8,458 nucleotides of DNA from Euryarchaeota archaeon UBA552 (GTDB taxonomy: Archaea > Thermoplasmatota > Poseidoniia > Poseidoniales > Thalassarchaeaceae). The stretch lies in the NCBI GenBank assembly GCA_002499585.1, contig DAMH01000020.1:1-8458 (forward strand), written 5' to 3'. Shown piece by piece: positions 1 through 5,728 of this stretch. Position numbers and translations under genes: made by a program. The notes beneath the pieces are model-generated. The model was not told the DNA's origin and made no database searches. It saw only the letters and a program-made list of their open reading frames with translations. Numbering within the stretch: position 1 is the stretch's first letter; each line of letters opens with the position of its first letter.

Positions 1-212
1 GGATATTCGTCTGAAATGTCCGCCCAACCATCATCGTCACTATCAGGGCAGCCCATCAGCCCCAGAGTCGAGGTCCCAGCCGTGGCGGGGCATGCATCTG
101 TGATTTCTGTTCCTGTCTGATCGGCGAACCCGTCCCCGTCCTGATCAGACCAAATACGTCCATCTTCTGGATAGGAATCCTGGCTATCTCTAACCCCATC
201 GTAGTCCAGGTC
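1..212 (-). repeat. Tsp3-like acidic Ca-binding repeats (protein-level)
   Basis: Residues 390 onward of the secreted protein carry at least three Asp-rich units: D390-LDYDGVRD, D412-QDGDGFAD and D446-SDDDGWAD. They are separated by Pro/Cys linkers (SYPEDG, DACP at about 428-431, GCPD at 443-446). This is the pattern of thrombospondin type 3-like calcium-binding stalks. The array continues past the left edge, so its unit count cannot be given. Confidence 0.75.
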
Positions 213-1379
213 TGGGAAGGGGTCCAGGCGGACAACAAGATTCCTCTCAGAATCAGCATACCAGAGCTTGCCACTGAAATCGATCTCCAGCCCCATTATC
301 GAACTCGCATTTGTGTCAACAGTGCGGGAGCTCAGGACGTTCTTCCCAGACTCATCGAGATTGAATGCTGTGATCCTCCCATTCCCGTTCTGGGAGACGA
401 AAACCCTGTTGTCATGAATCGCCAAACCTGAAGGCATGGACAGCCCAGTCGACAGTATCCCCCATTCAACCCCTGTGACCTCGCTGTACTCTGCCAAAAC
501 CTCCATTTGGGACTCAGATCCTGTGATGTCTGAGGTTGTAAAATCCTCATCTGATGTGTTAACCCAGAGAACCCGTCCTGCTCCGGTGTCTGAAATATAC
601 AAGATTCCGCTTTCTTCGTCGAACTCCATGTGCCCTGGCACGTCCGCTACTCTTGTCAGGCTAATCTCAGTGAAGCGTTTCACAGCCCCGTCGGAGTGGT
701 CATCTTCCCCGGTATCGTGGTCTTGGTTGAAATCATAGTGAACCAATTCTCCGTAAAAGCCGTCATTGTACCAATATGCATTCCCTGAGTCATGAGCTAT
801 GCCCATCCCCAGCGGGCTCTCATGGAGCATATCCAAATGACTGCCCAGCAACCCTCCCGACTCCTGGTTCTCTACAGCGAAGTGAGACAGAGATGACGGC
901 CAGAGGGCCGGGCCCATGAAATCATTGGGCTCTCCTTGGCCGTTGTATGTATTTCTGGACTCTTGAGCGGTTGCAAACTGGTAGTCAAATTCCTCGTGGT
1001 AGGCTCCGAAGGCTATCGCGCTGACCTCTTCCATGAAGTGGTAGCCGTATGCGTCTTGCCTTGTGTCGGACGATTGGTCTTCTTGGCCTGCGTTAGTGAC
1101 GATGGTCGCACTGTCGGTGGCCCTGTTAACTATCCACAGTTCGCCCTGACGGAGGGGGCTGGGGTGAAACTCCAGATCTCTTGGCTCATCCAGCCCGTCT
1201 GCCGAGGTGACGATGGCCATCTCCGCAAAACCCGGTCCGAACTGGGTGACATAATCGGCCGGCTGATGATGTTCCTCGGTGTTCGCCGGTTGTAGAGAGG
1301 CTCCGGCTATGGTGCTGATTGCCAAAAAACACACGAGCATGAGTGACGTCAACAATCCGGTCTTGTGTGATGGGCCCAT
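1..1379 (-). CDS. Secreted beta-propeller (NHL-like) protein with Tsp3-type DxDxDG repeats, 3' end outside window
   Basis: One minus-strand frame stays open from an ATG at 1379 to the left edge: 459 full codons with no stop, so the protein is truncated only by the window. Residues 1-27 form a signal peptide: basic MGPSHK start, hydrophobic core TGLLTSLMLVCFLAIS, then small residues. The middle part (about 60-385) has beta-propeller strand signatures such as GLDEPRDLEF, GELWIVN, HMEFDEESGILYISD, AGRVLWVN, PSGLAI and GKLWYAD, and an acidic/His patch DHDTGEDDHSDG near 220-231. From residue 390 it changes to calcium-binding-type repeats (DLDYDG, DQDGDG, DSDDDG). It probably is exported and acts at the cell surface or outside. 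AGGTG at 1388-1384, four bases before the ATG, supports the start. The segments HLDMLHESPLGMGIA and YNDGFYGELVHYDF resemble, from memory, a conserved secreted family also found in bacteria. The substrate is unknown. Confidence 0.85.
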   Translation of the reverse strand, partial: MGPSHKTGLLTSLMLVCFLAISTIAGASLQPANTEEHHQPADYVTQFGPGFAEMAIVTSADGLDEPRDLEFHPSPLRQGELWIVNRATDSATIVTNAGQEDQSSDTRQDAYGYHFMEEVSAIAFGAYHEEFDYQFATAQESRNTYNGQGEPNDFMGPALWPSSLSHFAVENQESGGLLGSHLDMLHESPLGMGIAHDSGNAYWYNDGFYGELVHYDFNQDHDTGEDDHSDGAVKRFTEISLTRVADVPGHMEFDEESGILYISDTGAGRVLWVNTSDEDFTTSDITGSESQMEVLAEYSEVTGVEWGILSTGLSMPSGLAIHDNRVFVSQNGNGRITAFNLDESGKNVLSSRTVDTNASSIMGLEIDFSGKLWYADSERNLVVRLDPFPDLDYDGVRDSQDSYPEDGRIWSDQDGDGFADQTGTEITDACPATAGTSTLGLMGCPDSDDDGWADISDEY

Positions 1380-1383
1380 GGTA

Positions 1384-1388
1384 CACCT
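1384..1388 (-). promoter_or_regulatory. Ribosome binding site of the secreted protein gene
   Basis: AGGTG lies four bases upstream of the ATG at 1379 and matches the archaeal anti-Shine-Dalgarno. It fixes the start in front of the signal peptide. Confidence 0.55.
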
Positions 1389-1424
1389 GTTTCCTTCATT
1401 GTATTTGGGTCTCTGTGTTATCGT

Positions 1425-1431
1425 AAAAAAA
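1425..1431 (-). terminator. T7 run between tRNA-Asn and the secreted protein gene: possible terminator or AT-rich promoter element
   Basis: On the minus strand CACTTTTTTTACG lies 85 bases after the tRNA 3' end and 46-52 bases before the downstream ATG. Archaeal termination often uses U-runs without a hairpin, so it could end the tRNA transcript. It is also at the right distance to be a poor TATA-like element, giving a leader of roughly 20 bases that holds the AGGTG. The sequence alone does not decide. Confidence 0.3.
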
Positions 1432-1515
1432 GTGTCACACAATGGAAAACGCCCTTCGTGGTGGTTTCGACTTTCTCGCCCCGGGCATGGGCGCCGCCGG
1501 TGCATAGTGTACACA

Positions 1516-1591
1516 TGGCGCCGACAGCAGGACTCGAACCTGCGACCTGCGGATTAACAGTCCGCCGCTCCACCAACTAAGCTATGTCGGC
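1516..1591 (-). tRNA. tRNA-Asn (anticodon GTT), CCA encoded
   Basis: The reverse strand folds into a full cloverleaf of 76 bases. The acceptor is GCCGACA/TGTCGGC with discriminator G and encoded CCA. The D-arm runs GCTT...GAGC and contains GG. The anticodon stem GCGGA/TCCGC closes loop CTGTTAA with anticodon GTT (plus-strand bases 1556-1558), followed by variable AGGTC and T-arm GCAGG-TTCGAGT-CCTGC. All stems pair (one G-T in the D-stem), and there is no intron. It decodes AAC and AAT as asparagine. Its 5' end is 28 bases after the methyltransferase stop codon, and no TATA-like sequence is visible in that gap. Confidence 0.97.
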
Positions 1592-1619
1592 CCAATCGGA
1601 CGGCGTGCAGTCCCACTCA

Positions 1620-1907
1620 TCAATGAATCGGCTGTCGATGTCGGAACTCGGATTCCAGTAACCTACGTTTGGATGAAGTTCCTCCGACACCACTGTACCC
1701 TCCGATTGAACCATCACTTCGCACGACACGGTGGCACGGGATTCTCGGAGGAAACGGGTTTTGACTGCAGGCATTCGCCACGGCCCTGTATGACTTTGGA
1801 TGCCCGATAGCAACAGCAATCTGTTTGTATGTTCTGACTTCTCCCCGAGGTATCTTGATGATCTCTGTCCAAACTTTTCTCTGAAACGGAGTTCCATTCA
1901 GCTTCAA
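1620..1907 (-). CDS. ogt: Methylated-DNA--[protein]-cysteine S-methyltransferase (minimal, C-terminal domain only)
   Basis: This 95-residue suicide repair protein should transfer alkyl groups from O6-alkylguanine in DNA to its own cysteine. The conserved core is complete: FQRKVW (8-13), IPRGEVRTY (19-27), the helix-turn-helix region with Arg finger R41 in YRAVANA, active site PCHRV with Cys58, and SDGSIGGYSGV. Cys58 separates it from alkyltransferase-like proteins, which have Trp in that place. The N-terminal domain found in Ada/Ogt/MGMT is absent, so it is just the catalytic/DNA-binding domain. The TTG start at 1907 is chosen because GGAG (1918-1915) lies seven bases upstream and no in-frame ATG precedes the core motifs. 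It begins four bases after the guaAB stop, so it is probably cotranscribed. The symbol is by family only. Confidence 0.9.
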   Translation of the reverse strand: MKLNGTPFQRKVWTEIIKIPRGEVRTYKQIAVAIGHPKSYRAVANACSQNPFPPRIPCHRVVRSDGSIGGYSGVGGTSSKRRLLESEFRHRQPIH

Positions 1908-1911
1908 TTTT

Positions 1912-1918
1912 TCACTCC
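1912..1918 (-). promoter_or_regulatory. Ribosome binding site deciding the TTG start of the methyltransferase gene
   Basis: GGAGTGA overlaps the last codons and the stop of guaAB. GGAG ends seven bases before the TTG at 1907, the only sensible start for an intact domain. Confidence 0.55.
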
Positions 1919-2856
1919 CATTCGATGGTCCCAGGTGGTTTGTGGGTTATGTCATAAACCACCCTATTGACCTGTCCTTTCAGAGTGTTGGTGATCTCTG
2001 TGCTGATTCTGGAAAGGACTTCGCTGGGAATGTCAGAGTATCTAGCAGACATACCATCCATGCTACTTACTGCTCTGACCACAATCGTCTCGCCATGTAC
2101 CCTCACGTCTCCATGGACCCCGACCGAGCGTACAGGCAGGAGGGCAGCGAAATACTGCCACGGCATGTCACATGTTCCTGCTTCAGATGCTTCGCGAATC
2201 ATTCTCTCGACTATATCACAGGCGACTCTGCAAGTTTGGACTCTTTTGGGCGTGACTTCCCCCAGCACCCTGACTGCAAGACCTGGTCCTGGAAATGGTT
2301 GCCTCTCTGATGATTTTATTCCGAGTAATCTCGCTATTTCTCTGACCTCGTCCTTGTAGAAGTCTCTGAGTGGCTCAACTATCTCGAGGCCTATATCATC
2401 AGGAATGCCGCCAACATTGTGGTGGCTTTTGATGACGTCTCTTTCCCCTCCTCCTGATTCGATCCAATCGGGTGCGATTGTACCTTGAACGAGATATTTG
2501 GCGCCGACTTTGAGTTGTTCCTGTTCGAAGACCCGAATAAACGTCTCACCGATCGCCTTCCTCTTTGTCTCTGGATCAGTAATACCTTCCAAACAGTCAA
2601 AGAATCTACTTGCGGCGTCGACCACTGTGATCTCGATGCCCATATCGCTAAACATCGATTTTACTTCCTCAGACTCACCAAGTCTCATCAAGCCGGTGTC
2701 TACATAGACGCAATGCAGCAAGTTTCCTACGGCCTTGTGGGCAAGGACTGCGGCTACAGAAGAGTCGATCCCGCCACTGCAGGCGATAATCGCTGTGTCA
2801 TCGATGCCTTCTCTCAACAAATGCAGAGCCTCTTCGATGAGAGTCTCGGTTTTCAT
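1912..2856 (-). CDS. guaAB: GMP synthase (glutamine-hydrolysing), ATP-pyrophosphatase subunit B
   Basis: This 314-residue cytoplasmic enzyme adenylylates XMP and aminates it to GMP, the last step of GMP synthesis. Landmarks: PP-loop SGGIDSS (27-33), VDTGLMR (52-58), LVQGTIAPDWIES (122-134), KSHHNVGG (143-150), VEPLRDFYKDEVR (160-172), PFPGPGLAVRVLGEV (187 onward), and the C-terminal dimerisation tail ending KPPGTIEWE. It lacks the class I amidotransferase domain present in bacterial and eukaryotic GuaA. This is the split archaeal arrangement, and subunit A (guaAA) must be elsewhere because it is not in the window. The ATG at 2856 follows AGGTGA, which itself contains the purE stop codon, so the two genes are probably translationally coupled. 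The ogt-like gene follows after four bases. Confidence 0.96.
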   Translation of the reverse strand: MKTETLIEEALHLLREGIDDTAIIACSGGIDSSVAAVLAHKAVGNLLHCVYVDTGLMRLGESEEVKSMFSDMGIEITVVDAASRFFDCLEGITDPETKRKAIGETFIRVFEQEQLKVGAKYLVQGTIAPDWIESGGGERDVIKSHHNVGGIPDDIGLEIVEPLRDFYKDEVREIARLLGIKSSERQPFPGPGLAVRVLGEVTPKRVQTCRVACDIVERMIREASEAGTCDMPWQYFAALLPVRSVGVHGDVRVHGETIVVRAVSSMDGMSARYSDIPSEVLSRISTEITNTLKGQVNRVVYDITHKPPGTIEWE

Positions 2857-2859
2857 GAT

Positions 2860-2866
2860 ATCACCT
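2860..2866 (-). promoter_or_regulatory. Ribosome binding site of guaAB inside the purE stop
   Basis: AGGTGAT precedes the ATG at 2856; GGTG is five bases from the start. The TGA within it is the purE stop codon, which ties termination of purE to initiation of guaAB. Confidence 0.7.
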
Positions 2867-3334
2867 TTGGATGGACTGGTCGTCGGATATTACCTTCTCA
2901 GTCATTTCCTGTCTCCACGATGAGTACTCAAGAGCCAACTCGGGTTTCGCAGTCGCCAAGATTTGCAGAGCGAGTGCTCCTGCATTATCTCCTCTGTCCA
3001 CGCCCACAGTGGCAACCGGCATTCCAGGCGGCATCTGGACGATTGATAGTAGCGAGTCGTACGGCACTTTTCCTCCGACCGGCACCCCAATGACAGGTTT
3101 AGATGTCATGGAAGCTATGACCCCAGGCAATGCAGCCGCGACACCGGCGATCCCGATGAACACCGAGCATCCGGACTCCTCGGCCGACTGGATTATGCTT
3201 TCTAGGTACTTTGGAGCACGATGTGCAGATGCGACCCTTAACTCATAAGGTATCTCGAATCGATCGAGAACGGCTGTGCACTTCTCCCCTACCGGTAAAT
3301 CTGATTTTGAGCCCATTACTATGCATACGTCCAT
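2861..3334 (-). CDS. purE: PurE: 5-(carboxyamino)imidazole ribonucleotide mutase / AIR carboxylase
   Basis: From the ATG at 3334 it is 157 residues, the usual PurE size. It makes CAIR in purine biosynthesis, from N5-CAIR (class I) or from AIR plus CO2 (class II). Motifs: MGSKSD (7-12), ASAHRAP with the catalytic His38, GIAGVAAALPG (61-71), GVPVGGK (83-89), LLSIVQMPPGMPVATVGVDRGDNA (95-118). The AGVAAALPG loop lacks the His of the bacterial AGGAAHLPG form, as I recall is common in archaea, so class I versus II is unsettled without knowing whether purK exists. The same frame stays open to a GTG at 3415, giving 27 extra residues that do not look like PurE. I prefer 3334. Neither start has a good ribosome site; TTTTAATC near 3391-3398 could be a promoter for the short form. 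Confidence 0.92.
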   Translation of the reverse strand: MDVCIVMGSKSDLPVGEKCTAVLDRFEIPYELRVASAHRAPKYLESIIQSAEESGCSVFIGIAGVAAALPGVIASMTSKPVIGVPVGGKVPYDSLLSIVQMPPGMPVATVGVDRGDNAGALALQILATAKPELALEYSSWRQEMTEKVISDDQSIQR

Positions 3335-3390
3335 GCCCGCCGACTTGTCCGGCGGTGCTAAAGAGTGACGGAGAAAAGGGCAGACATTCC

Positions 3391-3400
3391 GATTAAAACC
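3391..3400 (-). promoter_or_regulatory. Possible TATA-like promoter element upstream of purE
   Basis: GGTTTTAATC sits 57-66 bases before the preferred purE ATG, inside the 82-base gap after the membrane protein gene. It could allow purE-guaAB-ogt to be transcribed apart from the gcv genes. It is the most AT-rich stretch in the gap but a weak match to an archaeal TATA box. Confidence 0.25.
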
Positions 3401-3416
3401 GCCTTGGAAGCGCACT

Positions 3417-4238
3417 CTAGAATACAGGGGGGCTTCTGAGCAATTCGTCTATGCGTTCTGGTTCCAGCCTCTCTTGAAACGGGTCGTGTCTGTATCCAGA
3501 TCTATGTAGTACTGCAATTGATATGTAAGCAGACTCCTCTCTTCTGATGCCTTCTATGACTAGGATTGAATTGGCCGAGAGGCTCGGGCCTGTGCCAAGA
3601 ATGCCGGCCTTGAAGAAATTCTCGGTAAATTCCCAATCAGATGAGAGTTGAAGTTTGCTGTAGTTTGCAGGATCTATCTGTTTTAGCCACGCTCCGGCGG
3701 AGTAGTGTGTGGCGGCCGACAGATTGCGCACGGCTTTGAGCCAAGAATACCAGAAAACTAGGTACGACATCCACCCTAAAATAGGGTTCGTCAACACATG
3801 CATGAGGAAGAGAGCGGATGCCAGCGCCATGCTGGGCATGTCCAAGGGGTATATGTCGAGGACGTGGGAGTTCAACGGGTGCCTGGCCAGTGATCCAGTT
3901 GAGATTAGGGGTATTACAACTAAAACCCAAGCCGTCAAAAACAACGCCGCAGAGGCGGTCCTGTCGTCAGGTGTGAAACCAGATGCAATCTGGGGCAGGG
4001 GTGCAATCAACAGGAAGAATGCAGACCAAGCAATTGGAAAGAGGAGTGTAGTCCCCGGGTTTCTGGATTTTTTTCTAAACCAGCCCTCCCATTCACTCGA
4101 GGGGAACCTGTCGTTGTCTGCATGGAAATCGGTCTTCTCAGGCCCGACAGGTTTCCAGTTTGAGTCCAATTCGAGCCACTTGTCACGATCGTCGCCCATG
4201 ATATTGTGGGAGGCGTGGAGGGTATTGAATTCGATCAC
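3417..4238 (-). CDS. Unrecognised four-helix membrane protein in the gcv operon
   Basis: I do not recognise a family. Of 273 residues, the first ~60 are polar and cytoplasm-like (many D, E, W, K). Hydrophobic segments follow at about 62-87 (TLLFPIAWSAFFLLIAPL), 95-115 (ALFLTAWVLVVIPLIS), 133-150 (MPSMALASALFLMHVL) and 153-170 (GWMSYLVFWYSWLKAV). A soluble ~100-residue tail ends in ERIDELLRSPPVF. The basic KK before helix 1 and the K/R after helix 4 suggest both ends are cytoplasmic (positive-inside rule). The GTG start at 4238 overlaps the gcvPB stop by four bases (GTGA), which argues for cotranscription and coupled translation. An in-frame ATG at 4199 (MGDDRDKW) is an equally possible start, since neither has a ribosome site. 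No catalytic motif is visible. Confidence 0.85.
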   Translation of the reverse strand: MIEFNTLHASHNIMGDDRDKWLELDSNWKPVGPEKTDFHADNDRFPSSEWEGWFRKKSRNPGTTLLFPIAWSAFFLLIAPLPQIASGFTPDDRTASAALFLTAWVLVVIPLISTGSLARHPLNSHVLDIYPLDMPSMALASALFLMHVLTNPILGWMSYLVFWYSWLKAVRNLSAATHYSAGAWLKQIDPANYSKLQLSSDWEFTENFFKAGILGTGPSLSANSILVIEGIRREESAYISIAVLHRSGYRHDPFQERLEPERIDELLRSPPVF

Positions 4239-5728
4239 TCATAGGAGTACTTCAGAATGAGTTGCCTTGCTGCCAGGACCTCGTCGACTCTCTTCACCGG
4301 AGTAGTGTGGGGTGCCGATTTCAAGATCTCTGGATCCTCGGAAAGAATAGTCAGGAAGTCATCAGCAAATTTGTCAAGGACTTCTTTCGATTCAGTCTCT
4401 GTTGGTTCGAACATCAGGCACTCTGGAACTATCTGCGGGAAGTACAGAGTCGGAGCCATATAACCGAAATCTAGCAGTCTCTTGGCGACATCCTTGGCGG
4501 TCACGCCATTTTTCTCCTTCATCGGCGTCATATTCAGGGTAAATTCGTGTTTCACCACATTGGCCGGCGCCCCCTGTTCGAAAGTGGCATTCTCAGCCTC
4601 ACCGGCCATCCCTTGGGTTATTCTGTGCCTGAGGTAGTTGGCATTCAGGACCGCATGCTCACTCATCCTCTCGAGTTCCTTCCCATATCTTCTGTAGAAA
4701 GCCCAGGCCCGTACTACCGCCCCAGCATTTCCATTCCATTGTTGGACCTTGCCAATTGTTGACTTGGGTTCCTCCCAGAAGTACCAGTATCCGTCTCCAA
4801 CACCTGATGGGTCATCCTCCGTAATTGCCCTTCTCGAGGCTAGGGGGGAGGGCAGGAATTCTGACAGGTGTTCTTTCACACCTATTGGCCCGCTGCCGGG
4901 GCCACCGCCCCCGTGGGGTTGGCTGAAGGTCTTGTGGAGATTGTAGTGGACTGCGTCGAAACCCATAATCCCTGGATCCGTCTTGCCTAGGATGGCGTTG
5001 AAATTAGCTCCGTCATAGTACATCTGGCCTCCTGCTTCGTGGACGATTCTCGCTGCTTCTGCAATATCCGTCTCAAAGACGCCCAGGGTTGACGGGTTCG
5101 TGATCATCATGGCAGCCGTGTCATCGCCTACGGCTGATCTCAGAGCCTCCAGATCGATTCTACCGTCTTCTCCGCTTGGTATCTCTATAATCTCGTAGCC
5201 GCACATCGACGCTGAAGCTGGATTTGTTCCATGTGCGGAGTCGGGGACGATCACCTTGTCCCTGTGCCCTTGGCCGTTTGCCCTGTGGTACTCTTGTATA
5301 CACCGAATAGCAGTGAACTCTCCCTGTGCCCCCGCCACAGGTTGTAGCGTGACTGCATCCATTCCGGCGCAGATGGACAGCATTTCCTGCATCTCGAAGT
5401 AAATCGCCAGCAGCCCTTGTACCTGGTGTTCTGGTTGGAGGGGATGTATCCGATCGATCCCGGGCAACTGCACAATCCTTTCATTCAGCCGGGGATTGTG
5501 TTTCATCGTGCAGGACCCAAGGGGGTAGAAACCGGTGTCTATGCCGAAGTTCTTCTGCGACAGCAATGTGTAGTGCCTCACAAGCTCCGGCTCACTGGCT
5601 CTCGGCCACCTGGGTAGGGAGGCCCTCCTCAATGTTTGACCGATCCCTGAAAGTGGGTCATCAGTTAGCGGATCGGGTTGGGACCAACCTGCGGATGGTG
5701 CTCCATTGAAGTCAAAAATGGTGCTCAA
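4235..5728 (-). CDS. gcvPB: Glycine dehydrogenase (decarboxylating) subunit 2, P-protein beta
   Basis: This 497-residue PLP-binding subunit of the glycine cleavage P-protein decarboxylates glycine and passes the aminomethyl group to lipoyl-GcvH. Conserved blocks include LGSCTMKHNP (70-79), LQPVAGAQGEF (128-138), PDSAHGTNPASA (162-173), TNPSTLGVFE (210-219), YYDGANFNA (237-245) and the PLP-lysine block NLHKTFSQPHGGGGPG with Lys266. The C-terminal half is full length and nothing is truncated. The start is the TTG at 5728, which overlaps the gcvPA stop (TTGA). A near-perfect GGAGGTG five bases upstream decides it, and no ATG is available before the conserved N-terminal region. The subunit works with GcvPA as an alpha2beta2 enzyme. 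The T, H and L proteins are not in this window. Confidence 0.97.
   Translation of the reverse strand: MSTIFDFNGAPSAGWSQPDPLTDDPLSGIGQTLRRASLPRWPRASEPELVRHYTLLSQKNFGIDTGFYPLGSCTMKHNPRLNERIVQLPGIDRIHPLQPEHQVQGLLAIYFEMQEMLSICAGMDAVTLQPVAGAQGEFTAIRCIQEYHRANGQGHRDKVIVPDSAHGTNPASASMCGYEIIEIPSGEDGRIDLEALRSAVGDDTAAMMITNPSTLGVFETDIAEAARIVHEAGGQMYYDGANFNAILGKTDPGIMGFDAVHYNLHKTFSQPHGGGGPGSGPIGVKEHLSEFLPSPLASRRAITEDDPSGVGDGYWYFWEEPKSTIGKVQQWNGNAGAVVRAWAFYRRYGKELERMSEHAVLNANYLRHRITQGMAGEAENATFEQGAPANVVKHEFTLNMTPMKEKNGVTAKDVAKRLLDFGYMAPTLYFPQIVPECLMFEPTETESKEVLDKFADDFLTILSEDPEILKSAPHTTPVKRVDEVLAARQLILKYSYE

Noticed and set aside
56..550. Apparently broken gene with several short frames at the left end
   Set aside because: Translating the other minus-strand frame gives one uninterrupted protein from 1379 to the edge. 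The short frames are shadows, so there is no frameshift.
1279..1557. Plus-strand reading frame ending in RRQQDSNLRPAD
   Set aside because: The ending is a translation of the antisense strand of the tRNA-Asn gene, a well-known annotation artefact. The rest is antisense to the secreted protein and intergenic DNA.
1577..1897. 106-codon minus-strand frame overlapping the methyltransferase gene
   Set aside because: It is a +1 shadow of the real methyltransferase frame (which has PCHRV) and runs into the tRNA.
2485..3093. 202-codon plus-strand frame antisense to purE and guaAB
   Set aside because: It lies wholly opposite two genes with clear family motifs and has no recognisable domain. It is a shadow frame.
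3335..3415. 27-residue N-terminal extension of PurE from a GTG at 3415
   Set aside because: The extension has no PurE similarity and no ribosome site. The ATG at 3334 gives the standard MDVCIVMGSKSD start.
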